Positions 11,017-23,600 of a DNA stretch of 64,000 nt are shown here, in pieces. The stretch lies in the NCBI GenBank assembly GCA_021613375.1, contig CM038710.1:27777763-27841762 (forward strand), written 5' to 3'. Position numbers and translations under genes: made by a program. Position 1 is the first letter of the stretch; every line of letters starts with the position of its first letter. The DNA is from Megaleporinus macrocephalus (Eukaryota > Chordata > Actinopteri > Characiformes > Anostomidae). The notes under the pieces were generated by a model that was not told the DNA's origin, ran no database searches, and worked only from the letters and a program-made list of their open reading frames with translations.

Positions 11017-11237
11017 TCAGTTCTGCTGCAAGATGAGGTTCTCCAGCTCGTCGGCTGAGCGGAGCAGGAAGGCTGCGGACTCGCGGTAGCCTGCAATGAG
11101 CTGCCGTACGGCGGTCACTTCAGGTGGACTGAGCTGGGCCGACGCTCCGCCGCCACCACTACCCTGACCATGGCTGTTAGAAGTGGAGGACGAGGTGGAG
11201 CTGGAGCCCAGAGACTTCATGCTGAGGTCAGTAGGGC
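11017..11237 (-). CDS. nol4l: nol4l terminal coding exon
   Basis: Acceptor TTTGTCAG at 11239/11238, then [14 protein letters not shown], a Ser/Thr/Gly-rich linker, [19 protein letters not shown] and [20 protein letters not shown] before TGA at 11017-11019. The C-terminal ~40 residues are near-invariant in NOL4/NOL4L and probably helical. PTDLS is a PxDLS-type CtBP motif. It receives one base of a split Gly codon from the preceding exon. Confidence 0.95.
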
Positions 11238-14200
11238 CTGACAAAGAAAAAGGGAATGATGAGTGATGATTTCTGGCAAAACTATTTTGCCACCTCGTCA
11301 CTTGGAAAAAAAAAGTCACTAACCATTGCTCTGAGTCGTCCCACTGTTCTGCAGGCTGTTGCCTAGGGCCCCGTAACCACGGAAACTGTAATTGAGCCCA
11401 CCATTGGTGTACAGCTGGTCCTGGGAGTAGGCTGAGGCAGCCAATGAGAAGCCTGAGTGGGCCAGGGCGGCTGGGTCCCTGGAGTTGGGCTTTTCTGCAG
11501 TGATAGGTTCATCCTACAGAGGGCAGCAGAGAGAGTGCAGTGAGGAAAGGAGACGGAATGCCAACTGTAAGGTTTAATATTACTACCACTACTAATAATA
11601 TTGACAGTCGTTTATATTGTGTATATCACAGAACACAATATCCCAAATACAAAAACAACAAAAAACCGTACTGTCAGGGAGAAGAAAGCATGAGTCTTCT
11701 CAGTTGGGAGAACTACTATCATAGCATATATCTAATGCAAGGAAACGTGATTTATAAGTTCATTAGTAAAGTAACATATTTTTTTTGTCTGACAACTTAT
11801 TAATCAATGGGTTGGAAGAAAACACTTTTGGAATAAAGGAGTGAGACGTAGTTAAATATCTTTAATGTGTACATTAACAGTATGCAGACATACTTAAAGT
11901 TCCAAAATGTACTGTTTATCATATAATTCATATAAGAAACAAAGCTGCAATGAAGTTTTAACATTCACTGCTTTTGTCTTTGAAATCTACAATAGTTTAT
12001 ACGTTATAGTTAGAAGTAGTATATCAGCATGGACTACTTTTTCTGAGGCACAATATAAGACAGACAGTAAAAACAGATGTAATTTACATATAATTCCTTA
12101 TTCTTTAAATGGTCAAGTGATACAAAATTAACTGATAAACCCACATAAACTTTATAAGTGGCTCTAAGGGGCAAAAAATATTAAAAATAGATAACCCCAA
12201 ACTCTGCTCTGTTCTTAGGGAGCAGAAAGGCTTCTACGGCAGTGGTGATATGGTCTCAGTGTGCTGAATTGCAAACAGGGGAAAGTTGTAATTTAAGCAG
12301 TAATTAAATCTTGTCGATGCAGTTCAGGATAAAATGTATGATAATATTCTTTCTGTACTCCTCTTAACTTTGTGTCTTCCTCTCTCTCTCTCTCTCTCTC
12401 TGTTGATTTCTCTCTCTCTCTTTCTGTCTCACACACACACTCACGTGAGTCTGGTAGATGTCAAGGCGCATCCTCTTGGCAGCATTACGTGTCTCGCTCT
12501 CACAGGCAGCTGCTAGGATGTTTTCAGCCATGGCGGAGGTGAGGTGGGGGGGCGTGGGCCGTGTCTGAGGGGAGGTAGAAGGAAAAACAATAGAAATGTC
12601 AGCACTCCAAGGCTAACACATACTGCAGGGCTGCACTACAACTAGCATGCTTCAAAGGTGAAAAAATCCAGAGGTATTGCTTTATCTGCAGCCTCTAGAT
12701 GGTAACTGTGAGAATGGAGAATGTTTCTATTCAGTCTGTGACACAACAAATACATCCTGCTTTCAGTTCCGGAAGACATTTATATTTATTCATTTGCCTT
12801 TACCTGAAGCGACTTACAGGGAAGGTATGCATTTTTAAATCAGGATATGTGCTTCCTGGGAATCAAGCCAATGACCTTGGCAGTGCAGCTGAGCAATAGA
12901 AACTCTGCGACAAAGAACTATAAAAACAGAATAAAGCAAGCTCCAGAAAGCAGAGGTTTACCTCAGTTGTGTTGGATTTCCAAACATGTGTGCAAGGTTT
13001 TCGTAAATGAATGACTGTGGAACATCACTATCATTTTCATTTAAGTTTCATTGAGACAGGTTTGTTGTAGAAGACCAGAAAAGGCAGAAGAGCTACGAGA
13101 GAAGGGCAGGATCCATTGCCATATTCACACCAGGCAACATAATGTATCAGTACTTGTAAATTGAGCTTTTTGTGTTACTGTATAAATGTATCTTTATACA
13201 AAATATTTGATATTCTGATATTTGTGATTTTCAAGCGAGCATGTTCATACATTCAGAACGTAATTCTGATCAGCAAGTATTTATTATCTATTAAATGGAG
13301 TAATCATACTTCACTTCTGATATGTGAAACAAATTCTTATGCATGTGTCTTATGCACATTTAAAACTGTAAAAAATAAAACAAAATAAAATTCTTGCTTT
13401 GTTCCACCATATATCCATATGATATAACATATCCATGTTCTTTTCGTATCAAAATAAATGCAATAACCACAAATCACCGTATGTTATTAAAAGTGAAAAG
13501 TAAATTGGCAGAAATAACAACATTTTTGTACTTTTCTGATAGCAATTACTGAAAGATTTGAACTCACATTATTGTTTGTTGACAGAAGCTGCATTATGAT
13601 TTGGTGCCATATGACCTTTGGGCAATTATGATAAAAAATATAAAAAAATTAAATAAAAAATAAAATAAAAATATCTTATTTCTGCAAAACACAAACAGAA
13701 ATTGGCTGCTGAATGTAAATCAAACATAAAAGTAAATAACTATAACAACTGCTTATGTAAATTAATTTGTAATGGCATAATTACAGTACAAAAACAGTAA
13801 CAATAACATTAACTTAGCCTCCAGGGGTTAAACCTTCAAAATGTCTCTAAAGGCATCCTTAGATTAGAAGAATGGGCCTGAACCTTGATGGACAGCCTCA
13901 TGTCTTAAGCGGGTGTTAACAGAGAGGAACACTAAGAACTTAAGAAGCTTGAAACTTGTGGTGTAGTGATGTCAACTGCACACATTTTGGTGTAGGAGTT
14001 TTCAGTTTCTGTACCTCAAAGCCTCCCTTTTTCATGCGTCTGCAGGATTTGAGGTAGGTGCGGATGCGTTTGCGAGCGCGCTCCTGGAACTCGGGGAACT
14101 GTCGGCTGCAAGACTCGATGATGGCCTGGATCTTCTCTTTGGGTTGCTTGGAGATGGGCACCATCCGGTCCAGATTCTCATCCACAAACAACCGCACAAA

Positions 14201-14589
14201 CATCTGAGAGTGAGAGTGGAGGAAATGACAGTAAATTTCAGCAAATGGGAGTAAATGAGGGAGAATGGAAGGAAAGGGCGAGAGAGAGGATGTGGCTGAA
14301 GCTGATTGAATGATGAGCATCCAGCATAGCTTCTTAACCCTAACCTTTATAACAAGAGCACAAACATCTGAGAGAGGACAGAATGACAGTGAAAGAAAGA
14401 AAGAAGAGGAAAAAGAGAAGATGATGAAGGGAGCAGACATGAGAAGGGTCAAACACAGTAAACAGCTAGAGTAAGGCAGAATGTGAGAAACTGCAAGAAG
14501 AAATGCAGTCAAGGTCAGTGAGACAGAGAGATGCACACAAATACACAACAGCATAAAAAAAAAAATTAATTAAAAAAAAAATAAAAAAA

Positions 14590-14641
<52 letters not shown>

Positions 14642-17600
14642 GGTTGTGTTCAAAGCAGTTAAAACAGAGTTAGTATGGGGTCTCACATTAAAAGCTTTGA
14701 GTCTCTCCGGGTCCATTCCCTCTGCATCATTTATCTTGTCGCCATCGTCATGATCATCATGATCATCATCATCGTCATCCATGACCTGAGTGCGCGCTGT
14801 GTTCAGATCCTCCGTGCACATGCTCAGTTCAGTCTTCACCGAGTCGTAGCTTCCTGAGCTGTACTGAGGAGACTGAACAAATACAAACAAAACAGAAAAT
14901 AGCTTTTAATGAATAACCTTTAATGGTCAATTCCCTCTTTAGCCTCCTGATACTGTATCGTTTAATAGTAGGACGGTAAATCTCTGAACAATTATGACTC
15001 CTAAGGAAATAGTTCAGTCCATTATGTGACCTCAGTTTTTTGCAGGATTCGATTATATTATTCTAGCACAATTCAGAACTGAGCAGAGGAACTACGTACA
15101 TAGTAGTTATAGAAATCTTCATTTTAAATTCACAGAAAGTGATCAAACACTTAAAAAAAAATTATATTGTAATTGTAAATCAAGTGTTCTTACGTTTTTT
15201 GACTAAATGAGAGAACTGATACCCAAGCAAAAGTCTATTACTAAACCAAGTTCAGATAACTCCACATTAATAGTGAAGTTATCCAAACTTGGTTTAGTAA
15301 AAGACTTCTGCTTGGGTATCAGTAGATATACACAATATACAAATAACAAAATCTACAAAAGATATTTTATGTATTTAAGTTGTTGGCAGTAGGTTGCTGC
15401 TTTTGTTGCTACATTTTTTAATTTAAAAAATTATTAACTGCTGCGTCACATTTTCGTGTCACTACTGAAACACAGAAAGTTTTAATCTGTAGACAGAGCC
15501 TTAATTTAGTCACAGTGAAACTGCGTCTCTGTCCCTCATGACCACAAGATGAGCTGTTATGTCATATTGTTTTGAAGTAAAAACATCTAAATTTAAATTT
15601 AACTCTTTGTGTTTCAAAGAAAAACATGATTTTCTGTGCATTTAGCTGTTCAATCCTGTGTTTGCTGGTCATGTACTGGCTAGTGTTTTATATATTTAGT
15701 AATTTATATTAATAAACTAAACATAATTAAAAATTCTAATAAAGATCCAAAATGTCTGTAAACTAATTTAGTAGAATAGTCTATGTACAGCTAAATTGTT
15801 AAACTAACACCCTCCCTTTTCTACTTAATTTTTAATTTTGAGTGGTCGGAGGTGAGATTATTAGATCTGTATTGTAGATCTGACAGAGGCATATCCTGCA
15901 TTAGCATATCCAAAATGAGCCATAGAGGTGCAGCGGCAACAAAATGATCAAACATAACAGTGATTAATCTACTAACTGCCAATTCTGTTTCATCAGCTGC
16001 AAGACAGGGAGCAAGAGAGCCATCCAATCCGTACGAACAGAGTGAGGCCTTGGACTCCTGACCATGGATGGCTGTGGCATTGCTGTGAAGAGCCAAAACG
16101 ACAGAGCATAAAACCCTCACCTTGTTGTTGTACTCTGTTTTAATGGCGTATTTCCTGTTGGGGTCTGCAGGATATGGTCCGAGAGGAGGGGTAACCCCCG
16201 GCAACAGTCTATCGCTCAGATTGACGGGCTGCTGGCCTTCCTCTGAGGAAGAAGATGATGAGGTGGTGCTGAAGTCCAGCGGTGCTGCAGCTCCATTACC
16301 ATTTACCTCTCCATAAGGAACCAACCCTTCTGACACTGGAACACCCCCTGTTACAACGGCAGTACCACCGGGCGGAGTCAGTGCAGGGAGACCATTAGCA
16401 GTGCTGCCACTCTCAGAGGAGGAGTCATCTGAAACAAAGAACAGACAGAAAGTTAGAACTTACAATTTGCAGTTACAACCAAAATCATTTAAAAAATTTA
16501 TATTATTTCTCATTCATAGCTGATTGAAACAAGTAAAAACAACTATAGATATAGCACCTTTATGTTTGTAGAAGAATTTTAAATACAGTTGATCTATACA
16601 TAAACATATACATAGATCTGCACAGCCCTCTACATCAGTATAAATCTTAAAAGTGCTGTACACATGAACAGTTTATTTCCAAAATTATGTATAACAGAAA
16701 ATTGAAAAAATAAAAGTTGGTATTAATCATTCAATAATCTTCAATTTGCTCTATTGCTCTAACTCTTAAACTATTGTAAATGTAATAATTAAGCAACTAT
16801 GTAATTAATTAAGTACTGTATTTGAGTAATAGTAATTATTAGTAACTCTAAGGTTGTTAAAAAATATTATTTATTCAACAATAAGTTATACAACGCAAAT
16901 AAATCATATCCATTTGTTGGCTTGTGTATTAAACATTATTTATATTTCCAATATTGATGTGTGATTGACGGCCAATCTAAAGCCTGTTTTTGATATGTCG
17001 AAACCTGTTCTATGAAATCACGTGTGTTTTTGCTGTTGTGTGTTTACGTGTGTATGGGTGGGCGGGTTGGGGGGGTTGGGGGCGCTTAGGGGTGTATAGC
17101 TGTGGAGTGCAGCGCTCTACTTCAGTACAGTCTATGTCAATGTGTGTGTTTGTACAAGACAGCGACATTGGGGTCAACCATCAAACCATGGGGGTTGGGA
17201 AAGTGGAAGCGAGGAAGAGAGAGAAAGAGATGACCTACAACAAGACTCATAGAGACAAAAAGAGCAGCACAGGGGATGGGGGAAGGACAAGGTTAAGGAG
17301 GGAGCATGTGGAGAAAAGAAAGTGCTCCACATATCATTACTAGCCGAAGAGATAAATGCTGGGAGCCTTCCCGCACAGAGCAACGTTCATAACGACTGGA
17401 TAATACAAAGCCATCGCACACTGGATGTGGTTGATGTGAACACAGGAATTGTACCACTTTTTTCTAAAATCTCCATGTTTTCATAGAACAGAAGGGCTCT
17501 CGCTAAAAGCATCTCATTCCCTCATTCCCAAAAAGCCCCCTGGCGAGAAGCTTTCTCCTCTCTCTCTCCTTTCTGGAAGGAGGCTTCCGCAAATCAACAC

Positions 17601-20600
17601 TCGCTCCCTCAAACAAACATCAGCTCCCTCAGGAGTCAGACAAATCAGCCCTCAACCAGAACATCACAGCCCCTCCTCTTCTACACACGCTAAAGAGGCA
17701 ATGGCTGTGAAAGGAGTACGACAGGCAACACACACAAGCCCATACACACACACACTACCACTGGGTAAGAGGAGGGCGTGGAAGATTAAAGCTGGAGATA
17801 TGTGAATACGTGGATAGAAATCGGGCATTGGGTACATGTTTTGACAAATGATTCAACTGTCCCAATGTAGCTGAAGTATGACCCTGCCATGAATGGACAG
17901 GCAATGGAAAAAACTGAGAACTGTGGAAGAACAAGAGGGTGGAGCAGCTACATAAGAGCATCCAAGACCTGCCCACTACGTTGTTGTTTAATCCTATTGA
18001 ATCTAATGAGAAACTGTAATGTAGTTGTTTATCATACAGTACATTTATAATGGTGAATGTTGGCATAAACTAAAATCAGCATAATAAAATACTAAGGTCA
18101 AGCAGATTTCAAAACACTTTTAATTGCTGATCTATAAAAGAAAACTGAGCCACCTCTGCACTGTATTAAATCAAGTTACTAATTTTTCTTAAAATTCAGG
18201 ATTTCTGTCAAGCTACTAAATGGTTTGTTCAGATTGCTACATAATGCTGACTTACCACCAAGCTACACTGTGCTATTACTGTTATTACGTCAAAATTTGA
18301 AACTATACTGACAGTAGCTTGACTACACAACAAGAACAACAACAAACAAACAAAAATATTTATCCTATCTGTTAGGGGTGTATTGAATAATTTATGAATG
18401 TTTGGTTCAGTGAAATACAAAGATGGCTCAATTCAATGTTTTTCGATACGGTTACATGATTGAGAGGTTTAGTATCTACCGTGTGTTACACTTTATTGCA
18501 TAAAGGCAACTCGAAGGCAGTGTGTAACTGTTTCAGAAGCCCCAAAAACTCCCTACATAGTGCACAATGTAAGTAAAGAAATTTGGACATGCATTAGCTG
18601 TATATATCCTGTAGTGAACTGTGTACATGTGGCTGAATCTCATGGCTCTTCGTTAGACTTATTATGTTGGGTGCCAAAGTCATTATGTGTACATTATGTG
18701 TACTACATAGGGAGTAGTGTGTCGTTTGCAATTAAGCTCCAGTGATCATAGCATAAAAACAAGTTTGTGGTGCGCATGAGCCAAAGAGACTTACTATGTG
18801 AACCAGCAGCTAATCAGTATTGACTAATACCTGTGCATGCTTTACAGCAGGCTGCAGCAACAAAATGTGGTTTGGTGCTTAAAAAAGGATACTTGAAAAT
18901 TAGTTTGTTAAACTGTTTTCTCTGAGTAATGTAAAGAGGTTAAATCCACTGGTATTCCTATACGGTAATTATAGGGGGTTAAAGTTGCATAACAAGCTTT
19001 TTTAAATAGAACTTTCTGTTAGGATGCCAAGAGCAGCAGGACCTTCCAAAGAAATATAGTACATGGGTCTGACCTAATGACCTGCCACTGACCCTTGACC
19101 ACTGCTTCTAACACTCATCGCTCTTTAGGATAACTCCCCTTGGAGCCTGTAGTGCTCTCTGTCAAGGGCAAGTCATCCTGAGTGTTGTGTGGAGCTTTTT
19201 CTCCACTTTCCCCATCCCTCTGAGGGGTGTGCGAGTGTGTGTGGCCCAGTGACTCTCTCCAACCCCCTCTGAGTGAGATTACACAGGATTAGCCCACAAA
19301 AGAAGCGGCGCAAGCTGCTCCGGCTCTCAGTGACCCACCAGCCCTGGTCCTGCCTTAGCGGCCATTTTAGAAAGCCCTGTCCCCCCCTCCTCTCTGCCAT
19401 GATCAGACCAAGGACAGACGGGAGCAAGGAGCGAGCGAGGGAGAGAGAGAGAGCAACAGGGACACAGAGAGAGGGGGAGCATGTACTGTATGTGAACTGC
19501 AGTGTCAGAAAATGGCTTGAAACAACTGACATGCTTATGGCAGTTGAAACTTCTTTTAAGGCTATCGCTGTCAATCATAATCTACTGATTGCTTTAATAA
19601 CCAATTGGTTTTTTTTAAGTAAAAAAGACTTCAGAGTTTCCCACAGATCTGAAATGTCGAAGGTGTGCCAGGGTAAGGGTTGGCCATCAGAGTACAAACC
19701 TGAGACAAATTAATAACAATTCCCTCTGACGTTGCAGCATTTGTTCACAAAGTTTGCAAACTTCTATTCACAAACATGCAACTGGTCAAGACCACTTCAC
19801 TAGTTACATGAAGTAGCTAATTGCTACGTCCAAGTTCTGTATTGCTGTTTGCTGCATACTCTTCTATTGTTTTCTTCCCTCTTCTTCCCTCCCTTAAAGC
19901 TCTTAAAGCTCTCTTTATTTAGCATCCAATTTGGGTCAAAGTACATTTCTTTCTTAAAACAGATAAATAAACAATGCTAAATATTTTACAAAATGTTTAA
20001 AAATATACTTGGGTGGGTATCAATATACCTGGGCAGCTTGATAATGTACAACCTATGTGTGGGCAACACTATACTCAACCTGACAACAACAAATCATGGA
20101 TAGTTTTAAAAGTGCTAATAAAAGTTAATAATCTAGGACAAAATAAAAATTAAATCTGGGGCAAGAATATCTTTTTAATTGAAAGAGAGACCAAGAGGAA
20201 CAATTTTAACTATGCATTACCAGCATGTGCTAAAACAGTGTCTACACTTCATGTTTGCATTGGTTTAACATTCAGCGTTTTGTCAACAAGAGTGAAAATT
20301 CAATGAATGAATGAATTAAATTTAGGCAAAGGGAACCCTTGAAAAGCCAATTCAAAATTGTGTGTACAGTACTGTGCAAACGTTTCAGGCACTTAAGGAC
20401 ATTATATATATATTTTAAATTCCAGACAGGAAGCTTTTATTTGCTCAGCAAAACACTTTATTTTTAATATATTTAAATAGTATGAACACGGTAAGTTTTC
20501 CTAGTGGCAACCCAGTATCACTGTATCATCTAATACCTGCTTTGACTACTCAGTACTTCATAAAGCTAAACCAAGATTGCTGGTGAAGGAATTGAATAAA

Positions 20601-23600
20601 TTAGTTTTTCACACTGGCGCACAAAATATTATCTACTTCTTTTAAAATAAGATGTTTGTGCTACTTTGCGTTGTATTTATGGTTATTTACATCTGTTCTA
20701 TGTATATACAGTCTTGTTAGCAGTGAAAATACACTTATTAAGATAAAGGACTGTGAAGTTTAGCTGCCTAAAACCTTTGCACAGTAGTGTGTGTAGGAAA
20801 CATGCTAATACAAATCAGTTGGTAATTCCTCCTCAGTTAAAACCAGACATCATATCAACACTTCAAAACTTAAAATGGCAAGTCCCCATATGCACTACCC
20901 CGTGATAGCATAAGTGATGCAGTAAGATGTTCTAGAAAGCCTTCAGACCTCCCTTAATGGGGGAGGACTCGCTTGAAAGGCACTATTGCAGTATATAATG
21001 GACAAGCAACAGAGAGAAGCACTGAGAATAGGCTGTAATGGACTATAAGACGTCCCATCAAAATGATCTTCAAAACACACTTACCTAACTTCGTTCCACC
21101 TAAATGTCTTCAGCCCATTTAAGCCTTTGCATGCTCAAAGAAACTTGAATGAGTATCAAAAATGTGTTTTGGTGACAACACACAGCTAAAACTGTGGGGT
21201 GGAGAAATTCCAAAACAAGAACTGAACTACTACTTTGTTAACAAAGCTATCAGGTAACTTTCCAGTGAAAGTAGAAGCTACAACAAAGCTATCACATGCA
21301 AAGTTTTAAAATATCCTCTGCAAAAGCAACATCTGCCAGTGACAAGCATGTGAAGAGCTAATTAGGATCCAAGCAAACAGAGTACAACCACAAACCAACA
21401 CTGCTGTGTCTACCTGTAAGCAACCTTCCTGACTAGACTAATTAGGCTGATATTTATAAACCAACATGTTTTGAGAGTCAGTGGGATTTTTTTCCAACTT
21501 TACAGAAGTTCTAGATATATATGCCCACTGGATACTGCCCTGTATATATGTTTTTTTTTAACAGATGGACAGTAACGGTTGTCGAATGCTGTCTTTCCTA
21601 ATTCTGCTACGGACTCATCGACCCTACCTGTAACTAATTGATCATAGGCAACAGTCTGCAAGCGCAACTTTCTCTTGATTGTCTTTCAGAGTTCTACGTT
21701 TTGATATCACAGAAACTTGAACTGATCCAGCAAACTGGGCAATAGTTTTGTGTGACAAAGTCTTAAGTATATCAAATAAAGCAACTGTAACACTACAGTG
21801 TGTGCTGTGTTGAATGAGAAGAGCTGAGGTAAATGGTCTTTATTCTAACACCCTCGAAGAGAGAGATAAAAAGACACACTGGGTGAAAGAAAAAGAGCGA
21901 TTACACAACTCTCTGACCCTAACTGCACCACCAAAAAACCATCAATGTAAAAGCACCTCAGAGCAGAGCAGCATCAGACTATCACTTGTTTGGAAAGGAC
22001 ACATGGTCAGCGTATAAGAAAACAACAATTACTTCCACAACAATTTTACTATGCCACAGAGAGGTACCAAATGTAACTGCCACACGGGTCTAGCATATCA
22101 CAAACCTGTATAAGTCTTACAATATGAAACATTTCCCACTAAGATGGAAATCTGATGATTTAAAAAAAGAAATCAATAATTCAGAGCAGTTTGTTTTAAA
22201 ATACACGATTCTAGAGAGCTGTAGTAGTTCAGCGTGGAGATAAAAGAAACCACATACTTGGAACAAGTTTGTAAAGCTCCCTTACAGAGAATTGCTGCCT
22301 GGTTTTAGCCTTTTTTAATTCTTTCATTTCTGGGGGGTGCATACAGGAAGTTGTAAAGCAAAACAGTACCCAAGCTCAAAGACACATGTAGGTTCACTGG
22401 TCGTCTTAGACAGTAAATATAACATCTTTATTTGTAATGAACAGCTAGAAAACTGTTCTAGAATGCCAGTAGGAAAGAGAAGAAGAACAAAACAAAGAGA
22501 GAGAACTGTCTAACCTTCCTCCTCTTTGATGCTGGGCTGTGGAGGGGTGGTCTTCCTCTCTGGCCGCTGCTCGGGAGTGCCGCTAGGCGCTGGAGTGCGC
22601 TCAGTAGAGACCCATGCTGGCTCGGCCATGTCCAGATCCTCACTGCTTACCGAACTCTCATCCTATGAGGAAGAGACAGTAGGAGAGGGGTGGAGAGAGA
22701 GTCATGCAAAGGGAGAGAGGAAGCAAGAAATGGAAAGAGAGAGAGGAAAAATAGAAGATAATGCTTGAAAAACGATAATGAATTAACAGGGTTAGGAAAA
22801 TGTATGTACAGCAACAGTGTTCAAATCTGCCTAATTTTGCGAATTAAGGCTTACGTAATGCTTTAATCCCACCAATTGGGGAGGGGGGTAAACTTCACAA
22901 CTCAAACACACTCACTTAGGTAGCTTAGCAGTCTATCAAAATGTATATTATCTAAAATTCATGCTGCCAATACTGTTTTGGCTGTTTAATATCCAATTTT
23001 ATAGACTGAACTTGATTGTTTCTAGCTTTAACAACTTCAACACTACTTGTATAACCTTTATCTCCACTGCTTCACGATGGAACATGCATTTCACAGCTCG
23101 GACATAAGCATACAAACTCATTTTAAAATGCTACTTGTCAGGAAATGCCACTACACTTCCTTTCTCCCACATGTTTATTACGGTCTGGCTTAACCATCAC
23201 ATCCAAGTCCTTCTCTCAAGAGAGGTTTAAGGGAAATGGAAAAACAATGAGGGGCCTCCTTTGTTTTTTTATTTTTTTTTGTTTCAAAGTCAGAACTAAT
23301 CCATTCACGTGGTTGTGCCACTCTGCCGGCGGTAAATTCCTTCCCGAGGAAGCGCTTCCCATTCCTACCAAACTGGGAATGGTAGGGAAGGAGGACGGCT
23401 CCATGTTAAATAATGAGTGACTCGGAGCGGTGCTATTTTTAACTCAGCTGGAACCCCAAAGATGCTCAGTGTAGCGTGACACAGAGAGGAGTGGACAGGG
23501 AGGAGGACCGAGGCAGGATTGGGAAAAGGATGGGAGATGGGGGCACATGCTTGCGTAGTATACAACAACACTCGTATACATATAAACGTACAGCTGCTTA

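Noticed and set aside
13940..14554. 204-codon minus-strand open frame resembling a membrane protein
   Set aside because: Its last part is the nol4l exon at 14015-14203; the hydrophobic start is the intron read through, with a good acceptor (CTCTCAG) at the join.
19273..19713. 146-codon plus-strand open frame with a KKRRKLLRL stretch
   Set aside because: Mixed with GA repeats; the opposite strand is equally open; no splice sites or family match. The underlying patch may be a non-coding conserved element.
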